From positions 997,001 through 1,061,000 of the forward strand of contig NZ_JAQFIL010000001.1 in assembly GCF_029504655.1 (NCBI RefSeq): a DNA stretch of 64,000 nt, written 5' to 3'. This DNA is from Catalinimonas alkaloidigena. GTDB lineage: Bacteria; Bacteroidota; Bacteroidia; Cytophagales; Cyclobacteriaceae. The position numbers and the translations under genes were made by a program. Below are positions 9,447-18,539 of this stretch, piece after piece; the stretch's first letter is position 1; the number at the start of each line of letters is the position of its first letter. Below the pieces are notes generated by a model. It did not search any database. It was given only the letters and a program-made list of their open reading frames with translations, and had not been told where the DNA came from.

Positions 9447-10937
9447 ATGAAATACGATTACATCATCGTCGGAGGAGGAACTGCCGGTGTAGTTACGGCA
9501 TACCGTCTTGCCGAAAAAAGAGCAGGAAAAGTATTACTGATTGAAGCAGGTATCTCGGATGAAAAGCGAGAGGATGTATTGCAACTGAAACAGTGGTCCA
9601 GCCTGCTGGAAGGGGATCTGGACTATGATTTCACAATTGCTCCACAAAAATACGGCAACAGTAATATGCGTCATAGCCGTGCTAAGGTAATGGGCGGTTG
9701 CAGTTCGCATAACTCAGCCATCGCCTTTCAGGCCCCTGACTATGACTTTGAAGAGTGGACGAGGCTAGGTGTAGAAAACTGGGCACCGGAAGTGGTCCGC
9801 CCTTTCTACGATAAAGTTTTGGAAAAAGTGAATCTGGAGCAGTCAGGTTCTGACAATGCCTGTGGCATAGCCATGATTAAAGCTAGTGAACAGTATGGTA
9901 TTCCTGCACAGGATTTTGAGCAGGGAAACTATCATCACAGTGCCGGTTGGTTTTCGCTGAACAAAAAAGGAGGGTTAAGACATTCCAGTTCTGTGGCATA
10001 TCTGCATCCCTATGATCAGATTCCCGAAGACCTGACCATCATCACGGAAACCTTCGCCACTAAACTTCTCATTGATGAGCATAATAAGGTTACAGGCGTA
10101 GAAACCAACAAAGGTATATTTGAAGCAGAGAAAGAAGTCATTCTTTCCGGAGGGGCTTTTCATACTCCTCATCTACTCATGCTTTCCGGTATAGGTCCTG
10201 CGGACCATCTGAAAGAAATTGGTGTTCCTGTGGTACAAAGCCTCCCCGGGGTAGGAGAACATTTAGTAGATCATCCGGAGGGCGTAATAATGTGGGAATC
10301 TGCCCAGCCGGTGCCTGAAGCTACTGCTCAGAAATATGAAATTGGTATTTTCTGCAAAACACAAAAGGAGTTACCCATTGCTGATATGATGTTTCATTTC
10401 GGTACAGAGGCATTTGATATGCATACGGCTCCGGCAGGCTATCCCACAGCTGATCAGGCTTTTTCACTGACTCCTAATGTGATGCATGCTAAGAGCGAAG
10501 GCACAGTCAGGCTGCGTTCAGCCAACCCACAGGATGCTCCGCTGATTGACCCTAAGTACTTCACCGATCCTGAAGGCTATGATATTCAGGTGATGATGGA
10601 GGGAATCAAAATTGCCCGCAAAATCGCTGAACAGCCCGCATTGAAACCCTGGATTAAACGCGAACTCGCTCCCGGTCCTGAAGTACAGACCGATGAGGAG
10701 ATCAGGGCGTATATATACAAAACGCATAATACGGTCTATCATCCCGCAGGCACCTGTAAGATGGGCGCTGAAGAGGATGAAAAGGCGGTGACAAATTCCA
10801 GCCTGAAGGTGAAAGGCATTCAGAATCTGCGGATTGCTGATGCTTCCGTCTTTCCGGCCATCACCAGCATCAATCCCTGTATCACCTGCATGATGATAGG
10901 CGAACGTTGCGCTGATTTTATCCTTCAGGAAAAGTAA
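9447..10937 (+). CDS. codA: Choline oxidase-like GMC flavoprotein
   Basis: This GMC-family FAD enzyme of 496 residues starts at MKYDYIIVGGGTAG (Rossmann FAD site). It matches Arthrobacter choline oxidase rather than E. coli BetA. The block AKVMGGCSSHNS gives His88 and Ser90 at the places of His99 (covalent FAD attachment) and Ser101. Glu298 in YEIGIF aligns with Glu312, which holds the trimethylammonium group; His317 with His351; His432 in YHPAGT with His466; Asn476 in INPC with Asn510. All are conserved, so O2-dependent oxidation of choline, releasing H2O2, is likely. A longer reading from 9393 would overlap betB and precede the FAD motif with unrelated residues. It is co-transcribed with betB. 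Oxidase versus dehydrogenase behaviour is inferred from residues only. Confidence 0.85.
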   Translation: MKYDYIIVGGGTAGVVTAYRLAEKRAGKVLLIEAGISDEKREDVLQLKQWSSLLEGDLDYDFTIAPQKYGNSNMRHSRAKVMGGCSSHNSAIAFQAPDYDFEEWTRLGVENWAPEVVRPFYDKVLEKVNLEQSGSDNACGIAMIKASEQYGIPAQDFEQGNYHHSAGWFSLNKKGGLRHSSSVAYLHPYDQIPEDLTIITETFATKLLIDEHNKVTGVETNKGIFEAEKEVILSGGAFHTPHLLMLSGIGPADHLKEIGVPVVQSLPGVGEHLVDHPEGVIMWESAQPVPEATAQKYEIGIFCKTQKELPIADMMFHFGTEAFDMHTAPAGYPTADQAFSLTPNVMHAKSEGTVRLRSANPQDAPLIDPKYFTDPEGYDIQVMMEGIKIARKIAEQPALKPWIKRELAPGPEVQTDEEIRAYIYKTHNTVYHPAGTCKMGAEEDEKAVTNSSLKVKGIQNLRIADASVFPAITSINPCITCMMIGERCADFILQEK

Positions 10938-10950
10938 TTAAAAATAATTG

Positions 10951-10985
10951 CCTACCCCAGCTTATGGAGCACTTGGGGGAAGCAC
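10951..10985. repeat. Direct repeat copy 1: duplicate of the choline transporter gene 3' end
   Basis: About 35 bp match 11651-11685 with six mismatches, including an identical core CCCAGCTTATGGAGC. On the minus strand it still reads as the end of the transporter (CFPQVLHKLG plus stop, compared with CPPQALHKLG plus stop). With copy 2 it brackets the toxin-antitoxin pair, 700 bp apart. Confidence 0.8.
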
Positions 10986-11076
10986 AAACATCATGTTTTC
11001 ATCTTACAACTTCAGTACGAGTAATTTATGATATATCTTCTCCGTTTGAAAAACGTTATCTTTAGAAAAAAAACTT

Positions 11077-11328
11077 ATGACAACTATCGCAGAAATTAAG
11101 TCTACACTCCACCAGTATATTGTAGAAACTGATGATATTGAGGTGTTGAATCAGTTGCGGATTTATTTTGAGAATTTAACCCAACAACAAGCTAAAACAG
11201 TGGCCTATACAGCAGATGGGAAAGCGCTTTCACGAGAAGCTTATCGTAAAGATCTGGATGAGGCTATTGAGCAGGCTGATCGGGGAGAAGTTATAAGTCA
11301 AAAGGATATTGAGCAGGCAAAACCATGA
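11077..11328 (+). CDS. Antitoxin of a RelE/ParE-type toxin-antitoxin pair
   Basis: This 83-residue acidic protein has a helical N-terminus and the C-terminal pattern AYTADGKALSREAYRKDLDEAIEQ...GEVISQ. The same kind of tail is seen in Bacteroidota antitoxins paired with RelE/ParE toxins, where it wraps the toxin. Its stop overlaps the toxin start (ATGA at 11325-11328), the usual translational coupling. The pair sits between two copies of a 35-bp repeat derived from the choline transporter gene end. The antitoxin frame is intact whereas the toxin frame is broken. Confidence 0.75.
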   Translation: MTTIAEIKSTLHQYIVETDDIEVLNQLRIYFENLTQQQAKTVAYTADGKALSREAYRKDLDEAIEQADRGEVISQKDIEQAKP

Positions 11329-11621
11329 GTAAGAGAGAAGTAGTCTGGACACGTAAAGCGCAATTTGCTTTAGATTGCCACTACGCTTATTTACATGACA
11401 TATCACCACAACAGGCATGGAAAGTGCGGCAGGAAATTATACGTTCTGCCAAAAGTTTATCAACACAAGCAGAAATCTATCAGCTAGATGAATATTATCC
11501 AGAGAACCTAGGTAATATCAGGCGATTTTTCTGATGGAGTTATCGGATAGTATATCAGGTTAGAGAACACCAAGTAGTTATTTTAAATATATATCACACC
11601 AGCCAAGCCCCTGAAGAATAA
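11325..11621 (+). pseudogene. RelE/ParE-family toxin gene interrupted by an in-frame TGA
   Basis: The frame encodes 69 residues of a ParE/RelE-fold toxin (starting MSKREVVWTRKAQFALD) and stops at TGA 11532-11534. The same frame then continues without a break for 28 codons (WSYRIVYQV...HTSQAPEE) to TAA at 11619-11621. Read through, the product would be 98 residues, the normal family length. The missing tail is the conserved core strand of the toxin (GNIRRFF-x-WSYRIVYQ), so the truncated product is probably inactive. A nonsense mutation is the simplest explanation; a base-call error or TGA recoding is possible. Confidence 0.8.
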
Positions 11622-11650
11622 TATTCTTTTTTAGAATGCTAATCTTCATT

Positions 11651-11685
11651 CTTATCCCAGCTTATGGAGCGCTTGGGGTGGGCAC
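11651..11685. repeat. Direct repeat copy 2: native 3' end of the choline transporter gene
   Basis: This copy forms the last codons and stop of the transporter on the minus strand and is about 83% identical to 10951-10985. The arrangement suggests that the DNA carrying the toxin-antitoxin pair arrived in, or recombined at, the 3' end of the transporter gene. Confidence 0.8.
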
Positions 11686-13256
11686 TGCTTTTGACTGAGG
11701 CGAGAAACCAACAAAATCGTAATAAGCCCGCTGACCATCGCTAATGTTCGGAAAGGAAAAAGTACTGTGCCATCTTCCAATGCCATAGGGTAGGGGATAA
11801 TGCCCTCCAAGCCTAAAGTAGGTTCACCACCTCCAAAACGTAGGACTACTGAGACTATAAGTCCTGCTATGGCTCCGTAGCGATTGGCTTTCTTATCAAA
11901 AAGAGCGCAGACAAGCTGAGGAAACAAAATACAGTAGACAAAATCGCTGCACAGAAACCAGAGTGCATAAACACTCTTTACCTGCAAAGCAATCAGCGTA
12001 GCTGACACTCCAATGATCCAGATCACTTTTTTGATAACTCTTGATAAAGTCTGGGAGTCAACTTTAGGTCTGAGCAGGGTACGATAAAGGTTCCAGGAAG
12101 CCATAGAAGAAGCCGAAAGGATAGAAGAGTCTACCGATGACATGACGGCGGCGGCAATCGCTCCCAGCCCAATTGTAGCGACTATAGGATTGGTCAGATA
12201 CCGGACGACATAAGGTAAGGTAAGGGCTGCTTCATCCGGCGGTGCCACACCAAATGCATTCCAATCTGCCACATTACCGATCACGCCAATCATAATAGCT
12301 GGAATAGCAGCTAACAGGCAAACAAAACCTGCGATGATAGAAAGCCGCATGGCTACCTGCTCATTCTTAGAAGCAAGCACCCTTTGAAAATATACCTGCC
12401 AGGGTATTCCCCCAAAGATCAGGAGCAGCGCTGAGTCCCACCAGTTCCAGTAATAGTCTCCCCAGGCATCATTTTTCCATCCATCCAGTGGAGGGAGCAC
12501 ATTGGCTAAAATACCTTTATTTTCTTTGTATGTATTCCACGCATAATCCCAACCCCCGACTTTATCCAAGGCAAAAGGAATGACTAATGTAAGACCAACC
12601 AGCAGCAATATCATCTGTATGACATCGGTAAAGGCTACAGCCCAAAGACCACCCAGGGCCGTATAGGCAATTGCGATTGCTGCGGAAACAATGATGGAAG
12701 GGACAAAATCCATCCCTAATACGGTACCAAAGGTTGTACCCAGGGCAGTAAGAATTGCTGAAGTCCAGAAAAGCTCACCTGAGATAGCAGGTAAAGAAAG
12801 TACTGCGGCTACTTTTTTACCGAAACGCTGTTCTAATGGGTCTACCATTGTTTTGAATTCGTAGCGGCGCATTTTTCGGGCAAAAAACAGCCCCCCTATG
12901 ATGAGGCTCATGGCATATCCCCAGGGCGCCTGTACCCAGGCTATTCCTGAAGAACTTGTATATTCAGCTGTGCCGTTGATATATCCTCCGCCTACCCAGG
13001 TAGCACTCATGGTGAATACAGCCACACCCAATGGTATAGACCTTCCTGCAAGCATCACACTGTTTTCGTTTTCCTCTCCCTTCATGGAAGCAGCGTAAGT
13101 TCCTATGTAAAAAATGACAGCATAGAAAAACATCATGGCAATGAAGCCCGGCCAATATACCGCTCTACCCATCCAGTGCATGACAGCACCCACCAGGAGT
13201 AGGATAATCATGATGGCAAGGGAAGGGAGTAGTTTTTTGAATAGTGTAGATGACAT
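11652..13256 (-). CDS. Sodium/choline symporter closely resembling animal CHT1 (SLC5A7)
   Basis: This sodium:solute symporter of 534 residues has about 13 hydrophobic helices. Its sequence follows the human high-affinity choline transporter along most of its length: TMSATWVGGGYINGTAE, WAQAP-like WVQAPWGY, GGLFFA, GGIPWQVYFQRVL, AIPAIMIGVIGN, AVMSSVDSSILSASSM, FPQLVCALF and FPFRTLAMV. That is far closer than to PutP or other bacterial SSS members as recalled. It lies in the inner membrane, imports choline with Na+, and sits beside choline oxidase and betaine aldehyde dehydrogenase, which makes choline the most likely substrate. It is transcribed in the same direction as susC-susD but after a terminator-like hairpin. 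Its last codons are duplicated 700 bp away. Confidence 0.85.
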   Translation of the reverse strand: MSSTLFKKLLPSLAIMIILLLVGAVMHWMGRAVYWPGFIAMMFFYAVIFYIGTYAASMKGEENENSVMLAGRSIPLGVAVFTMSATWVGGGYINGTAEYTSSSGIAWVQAPWGYAMSLIIGGLFFARKMRRYEFKTMVDPLEQRFGKKVAAVLSLPAISGELFWTSAILTALGTTFGTVLGMDFVPSIIVSAAIAIAYTALGGLWAVAFTDVIQMILLLVGLTLVIPFALDKVGGWDYAWNTYKENKGILANVLPPLDGWKNDAWGDYYWNWWDSALLLIFGGIPWQVYFQRVLASKNEQVAMRLSIIAGFVCLLAAIPAIMIGVIGNVADWNAFGVAPPDEAALTLPYVVRYLTNPIVATIGLGAIAAAVMSSVDSSILSASSMASWNLYRTLLRPKVDSQTLSRVIKKVIWIIGVSATLIALQVKSVYALWFLCSDFVYCILFPQLVCALFDKKANRYGAIAGLIVSVVLRFGGGEPTLGLEGIIPYPMALEDGTVLFPFRTLAMVSGLITILLVSRLSQKQCPPQALHKLG

Positions 13257-13335
13257 CTTATATAATGGACGATGGTTTGATTTGATGAAAGCCCTAAGTG
13301 GTTTGGGCTTGTAAGCTAATATGAATCTGGCAGTG

Positions 13336-13365
13336 CAAAAAAGTAAAGGCCCAAAATTAGGCCTT
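13336..13365 (-). terminator. Terminator after susD
   Basis: On the minus strand GGCCT...GGCC forms a short stem (arms 13346-13351 and 13360-13365) followed by TTTACTTTTTT. It follows the SusD stop and may partly separate the SusCD unit from the choline transporter. Confidence 0.6.
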
Positions 13366-13391
13366 CACAATTTTCCAGACTTAAAAAAATC

Positions 13392-15203
13392 TTATTCCCA
13401 GCCAAAAATCTGTTCCAGATTCGGGTTGAGTACCACATCAGACTGTGGAATAGGACGATAGTAATACTTAGGCGCAACAAAGGTTCCCCGGTCAGCCATG
13501 GTCTGAATAGTGCCGGAAGTACCATTTTCCAGAAAGACACCTACATCCTCACCGAATGCTCCGGCGCGGTAGTAGACGAGTTGCTCACCCAGTTCATTCA
13601 CCTCTTTGTTTTCAGGAATAGATTCAGAAGCATCTATCAGGAAGATATCTTCAACATCGTCGCCGGTGAGATCATATTTACCCAGAGAAGGAAAGTAAAT
13701 GCCTTCGGGCTCATTATCTAATAACTCACCCGCGCCCCAGCGCATCAGGTCATCAAAACGAAAGCCTTCCAGCGCCAGCTCAATTCTACGCTCTCTACGG
13801 ATTTCCAGTAAAACGTCTTTTTGCGTAGAGGTGATGTTGGGATAACGGGCTGCCTGCATATCATCAATCATAGGATTGATGCTGAGGTCTGGCATCCCTG
13901 CTCTTGCCCTCAGTTGGTTCACTGTCATATCCAGGTCAGCCTGGGTAAGCTCTCCCAGCTCAGCTTTGGCTTCGGCATAAATCAACATAGGCTCAGCCAG
14001 ACGAAGCACCGGATAATCGGCACTGTTCTGTACAGTAATATCTGTATCATTGATAAAGCCTTTGATCTGATGGTAGCCGGTAAAGCTTTTTGCCAACTCC
14101 TGCACATACACTCCGGCACCCTGTGCATAAGTTGAGGTGTTTACCAATTCCCAACCCGGATAAGCATAGGTCTGAGAAAGACGAGGGTCACGATCCTGAA
14201 ATTCCTCTACGAATAAATTAGTCTCATATCCCGGCTGATCGGTATAGTATGAGCCATCAGTCATCAGGTAGGCCTGTAATAAATCTTTGGTTGGGCACAC
14301 TTCGTAGTTACCAAATATATAGGCCCACCAACCACTATTTAGTGTTTCATTTTCAAATGCACGTACCAGAATTACCTCAGGGTTTCCTCCCAGGCTAGTG
14401 TTGTTGAAGAGGCGACTGTAATCAGTCGTTGGGTCGCCGGTATTGTATAGTGCAAAACCTCCATTTTCAATGATGTCTTGAGCAACATCTCTGGCGACTG
14501 TGATAAACTCATCTGCCGTAGTTTGCAAGTTGAGTTCCGGATGATACTTTCGGTAGGTGCCTTCATACAGGGCAAAGCGTGCCAGGTAAGTTTTTATGAC
14601 CCAACTGTTGACTTCACCTTCTACAGATTCGGTATCTACGTTTTCGGCAGCAAAGCTAAAGTCATCCATAATGTTCTGGACTACCTCTTCACGTGAATCC
14701 CTACCTTTGAGCAGCAACTCTTCATCATTGGAAGCAATCACCTGATCGTACCAGGGCACATCTGAGTAGCGCTTTATTTTTTCAACATAAAAGCGAGCAC
14801 GAAAAAATCTGCCAAGGCCTTCGTAGTGATTCAGCCTGCTTTCCGGTAAATCAGCATTTCTGAAGTTTTCCAGAAAAAAATTGATATCCCTTAAGCCTGC
14901 CCAATTCCAACCACCAGTGATCGTTGTTGACGATGGATCGCCAATCATCATGTTCTTAATTTCGGTAACACCGGTTGTTACCGCGTTATCCGTAGAACGA
15001 TCTTCAATCAGTTGACCATGGGCAGGAAAATTATACAGTCCGTAAACGTACAGGTCCAGGTCTTCTTCCGTATTGAAAAAGTTTTCTTTACCGATAGATG
15101 TTTCTGGCACCCTGTCCAGAAAATCATCATTACAGGCTACTATCAGTAGTGATAAACTGATTGTGAGTAGTGATTTATATATTAAATTCATCTTTGTTCT
15201 CAT
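13392..15203 (-). CDS. SusD/RagB-family surface lipoprotein
   Basis: This 603-residue surface-exposed nutrient-binding lipoprotein pairs with the SusC-like barrel. The signal peptide ends in LLIVAC, giving a lipidated Cys within the first 25 residues. The N-terminal FLDRVPE and the TPR-like segment with RDINFFLENFRNADLPES and ARFYVEKIKRYSDVPWY are typical of SusD. The C-terminus has the family's IRRERRIELALEGFRFDDLMRWGAGE block. The start codon lies 6 bases after the susC stop; an internal Met four codons later is also possible. Substrate is unknown; the position between SusC and the CHT1-like transporter suggests capture of a choline-containing or other small ligand, which is inference. Confidence 0.92.
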   Translation of the reverse strand: MRTKMNLIYKSLLTISLSLLIVACNDDFLDRVPETSIGKENFFNTEEDLDLYVYGLYNFPAHGQLIEDRSTDNAVTTGVTEIKNMMIGDPSSTTITGGWNWAGLRDINFFLENFRNADLPESRLNHYEGLGRFFRARFYVEKIKRYSDVPWYDQVIASNDEELLLKGRDSREEVVQNIMDDFSFAAENVDTESVEGEVNSWVIKTYLARFALYEGTYRKYHPELNLQTTADEFITVARDVAQDIIENGGFALYNTGDPTTDYSRLFNNTSLGGNPEVILVRAFENETLNSGWWAYIFGNYEVCPTKDLLQAYLMTDGSYYTDQPGYETNLFVEEFQDRDPRLSQTYAYPGWELVNTSTYAQGAGVYVQELAKSFTGYHQIKGFINDTDITVQNSADYPVLRLAEPMLIYAEAKAELGELTQADLDMTVNQLRARAGMPDLSINPMIDDMQAARYPNITSTQKDVLLEIRRERRIELALEGFRFDDLMRWGAGELLDNEPEGIYFPSLGKYDLTGDDVEDIFLIDASESIPENKEVNELGEQLVYYRAGAFGEDVGVFLENGTSGTIQTMADRGTFVAPKYYYRPIPQSDVVLNPNLEQIFGWE

Positions 15204-15209
15204 GATTAT

Positions 15210-18200
15210 TTAAAAGTTAACATTCACACCGACAGCAAACCTTCTCTGTACAGGATATGCATATCCACTTCCTACTTGTCTTGAATTTCCGGTTGCCGGA
15301 TTGTAGTTATTATTATCATTGATGGCTTCCGGGTCATAATAATCCTTAAGCTCTGACCACTCAAACACATTTTCGCCACTTACAAAGACTCTCAGACGCT
15401 CAATTCCCACACGATCCAGCATTGCCTGCGGCAGGGTATATCCAACTGTCAGGTTTTTGAGCCTCAGGTATGATCCATTGAGTAAGTAGCGTGTTTGAGG
15501 TATGGCCAGTCCCTGGGCCTGGTCAATACGCTCTCCCAGATTACGGTCTGCCAGCCAGGCCTGTAATACGGGGTAGTAAGCATCAAGATTCTGATCGGCA
15601 AGTCCTGCCTCAATGTAAGACTGAGAATGTCTGGAACGATCCACGTCACTGTCAGCAGTGGCACGATAGAAATCGTTAAGGTGGGCGTACCCTCCGGCAT
15701 AAGGCTGCTGGTAGAATCCCCAGTACAGGTAATCTCTTGGGTAGTAGTCACGTTTTGCAACGCCCTGAAAGAAGGTGCGCAGGTCAAAACCTTTCCATGA
15801 CATATTCAGGTCCAGACCGAAACGGTAGCGAGGTGAAATATTTCCAATAACACTTAGGTCTTTAGGATCATCTACGGTAGTTCCTTTTTCAATGACACCA
15901 TTACCGTCCTGATCAATGTACCTGGGCCATCCTGGAACAATTGAAAGTGCTCCCCAGGGAACAACAGCCGTTTGATCTAACTGCTGTATTTCATCTTCTG
16001 ACGCAAACAAACCATCGCTTTCCAAACCCCAGATTTCTCCCAGGTCCATACCCTCATAGTATTGGGTCAGGTTGCGGTTGGGATTGTCAAAGCTGGTAAT
16101 GGTAGCGCGGCTGTCAGACAAAACAAATTTGGTATTGAAGCTCAGCGGGCTGCCTCCTACGTTGAAGTCATTTCGGTAATTCAATGCCAACTCCCATCCA
16201 TTGTTACGTAAATCGGCAGCATTTTCTGCCGGCTCACTTGCTCCTAACACATCGGGCAGGTCTCTTCCCAGCGTCAGCATACCGAGCGTATTTCTTTCGT
16301 AGATATCAAAGTTAGCGGTAAGCCTGTCACCGAAGAATCCAAGGTCAACACCAAAGTTAACTGTGTTTACCTGCTCCCAGGTGTAGTTAGGCGATACCAG
16401 GCCGGGGGAAGAAATTTCCTGGGGGCGATTGCCGCCGATCAGATAATCAGACTGGTAAGCAGCCATCGTAGGGATATAACCATAATAATTGTAGTCAGAA
16501 ACCGCCTGATTACCTAATGAACCATAAGAGGCCCTGAGTTTAAAGGTACTTACCACATTGGTCAGCGGATCAAAGAACTGTTCCTGGTCTACCCGCCATG
16601 CGGCAGATGCGGAAGGGAAGAAGCCGAATCGCTTATCTTCCGGGAAACGAGAACTTCCGTCATAACGGCCGTTGAATTCTACAATGTAGCGATCAAGCAA
16701 GATATAGTTCAAGCGGTAGAAGGCTCCACGGATGGCCCAGTCACCGATGACCTCATTTACATTGGCATCCCCGGTAGCCAGTGCTACGGTGGGCAGAGAG
16801 GAGGAAATCACATTGTTACGTTCAGCACTGAAAAACTCAGAACGGTAATATTCCTGATTATATCCGACAATAGCGGTAAAGTCATGGACACCAAATTCTT
16901 TATTGAGTGTACCATAGACGTTAAAAACATTATAGTCTTCAAATCCCGCACTGCGATGAGCAAAATTCTGACCTTCTTCACGGACGTCATCGGGCCCAAA
17001 TCCAATATTATACTTGTTTGTGTGGTAATTGAAGTTGGTGCTCCCTCGGCGATAGGTATAGTCTGCATTTACTTTCAACAGGTCATCCCAAAAAGAAAGT
17101 TGGGCGGTAAAACGAGACTGTAGACTGTTGTACCTTTCGCTGGTTGATCCTCCGTCAGACATGCGGGCCGCTAGTCTACCGGTAGCATTATTTCCCCAGC
17201 TTCCGTCCGGGTTTACATGCCAGTCAGTAGGCCATAGGTTATAAATCTCCCAGAAAGAAGAACCTCCTGCACCCTGTTGCAGGGTATTGGAAAGCAGGCT
17301 TGAATTGACAATTGCTGAAGGCTGTTTACGCGTGGTATTGGTAAGGAAAGTATTGTTTCCTAAGGTGAACCAATCTGTAACATCATAGTCTACCTTACTT
17401 CTGAAGCTATAGCGGTCAAAATAATCGTCGGCAACTTTGATGATACCATTCTGACGGTTGTAATTACCCGAAATAAAATAGCGGGCTTTCTCAGACATTC
17501 CGTCAACGGATACCGAGTGGTTTTGAGAAAAGCTGCTTTCCGACATAAAGTAGTTGCTCCAGTCACGGTTACCCATATATTCCCACTGCTCGCTGTTGGT
17601 TAAGTCTTGTCTTACCGGAGCTATGGATGGGTCTTCTGAACGCTGCTTGGCGTAAAGGTAAGTTTGGTCAGTATAGTTGTTATAATCCCAGGGAGTATTA
17701 TCAGTAGCCGTTTCTGCCAATCTGAGGTAGATATAGGGGTCTGTAATTTTATCAGGCACTATCGTAGGCCTGTCCCAGGAGAAATTGTTGGAATAGCTTA
17801 CGCTTACCCCTTCCTGATCTCCCATTTTGGTAGTAATCAGAATTACCCCGAAAGCGGCTCTTGCACCATAGATGGCGGCTGCGGAAGCATCCTTGATTAC
17901 TGATATATTCTGAATATCCTGAGGAGAAATTCGGTTAAGTTCTACTGCATCTGAAGGTACACCATCAATCAGGATGAGGGGGTTCCCTCCGTTGATAGAG
18001 GTTAATCCACGAATGTTAATATTTGCTGCGGCACCGGGCTCCCCTGAAAGGAAGTCTACGTTCAGGTTAGGGATGATACCCTGTAGCCCCTGTGATATAT
18101 TAGAGATAGGACGGTTCTCAATCACCTCTGCATCTATCTGATCTACCGCTCCGGAAAGGTTTACTTTCTTTTGAGTTCCGTAACCTACCACTACAACTTC

Positions 18201-18539
18201 ATCCAGTTGAGCAGCGTCTTCTGACAATTGTACATTAATCTCAGACTGGTTATTTACCGCTACTTCTTTAGTTTCATAACCTACAAAGCTGAAGATGAGC
18301 ACATCGTCTCCATTAGCCTGCAAATTGAAGTTTCCTTCTACATTGGTGATTGTACCTTGACCGGATCCTTTGATTAAGACATTCACCCCTGGCAGGGGAT
18401 TATCTTGCTCATCCAGCACCTTACCGCTAACGGTTTGAGACTGGCTGTAAGCGAAAGCCGGAAGCAGGCACAGCAAGGCAGAATAAACCACAGTGTACGT
18501 AAGCCTCTTAAGCTTTTGTGATGGGTCGAATTGTTTCAT
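15210..18539 (-). CDS. SusC/RagA-family TonB-linked outer membrane transporter
   Basis: This TonB-dependent barrel has about 1,109 residues from the Met at 18539; a Met at 18575 would add 12 residues before the signal peptide and is less likely. After the signal peptide (CLLPAFAYSQ) comes a carboxypeptidase-D-like domain (TVSGKVLDEQDNPLPGVNV...). Then come the TonB-box region LDEVVVVGYGTQKKVNLSG and the plug (RGLTSINGGNPLILIDGVP). The SusC barrel follows, ending in an aromatic Phe (VGVNVNF). It is the first gene of the susC-susD unit and is divergent from the hybrid regulator, the classical arrangement for a nutrient-responsive uptake locus. The substrate cannot be read from the sequence. Confidence 0.93.
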   Translation of the reverse strand: MKQFDPSQKLKRLTYTVVYSALLCLLPAFAYSQSQTVSGKVLDEQDNPLPGVNVLIKGSGQGTITNVEGNFNLQANGDDVLIFSFVGYETKEVAVNNQSEINVQLSEDAAQLDEVVVVGYGTQKKVNLSGAVDQIDAEVIENRPISNISQGLQGIIPNLNVDFLSGEPGAAANINIRGLTSINGGNPLILIDGVPSDAVELNRISPQDIQNISVIKDASAAAIYGARAAFGVILITTKMGDQEGVSVSYSNNFSWDRPTIVPDKITDPYIYLRLAETATDNTPWDYNNYTDQTYLYAKQRSEDPSIAPVRQDLTNSEQWEYMGNRDWSNYFMSESSFSQNHSVSVDGMSEKARYFISGNYNRQNGIIKVADDYFDRYSFRSKVDYDVTDWFTLGNNTFLTNTTRKQPSAIVNSSLLSNTLQQGAGGSSFWEIYNLWPTDWHVNPDGSWGNNATGRLAARMSDGGSTSERYNSLQSRFTAQLSFWDDLLKVNADYTYRRGSTNFNYHTNKYNIGFGPDDVREEGQNFAHRSAGFEDYNVFNVYGTLNKEFGVHDFTAIVGYNQEYYRSEFFSAERNNVISSSLPTVALATGDANVNEVIGDWAIRGAFYRLNYILLDRYIVEFNGRYDGSSRFPEDKRFGFFPSASAAWRVDQEQFFDPLTNVVSTFKLRASYGSLGNQAVSDYNYYGYIPTMAAYQSDYLIGGNRPQEISSPGLVSPNYTWEQVNTVNFGVDLGFFGDRLTANFDIYERNTLGMLTLGRDLPDVLGASEPAENAADLRNNGWELALNYRNDFNVGGSPLSFNTKFVLSDSRATITSFDNPNRNLTQYYEGMDLGEIWGLESDGLFASEDEIQQLDQTAVVPWGALSIVPGWPRYIDQDGNGVIEKGTTVDDPKDLSVIGNISPRYRFGLDLNMSWKGFDLRTFFQGVAKRDYYPRDYLYWGFYQQPYAGGYAHLNDFYRATADSDVDRSRHSQSYIEAGLADQNLDAYYPVLQAWLADRNLGERIDQAQGLAIPQTRYLLNGSYLRLKNLTVGYTLPQAMLDRVGIERLRVFVSGENVFEWSELKDYYDPEAINDNNNYNPATGNSRQVGSGYAYPVQRRFAVGVNVNF

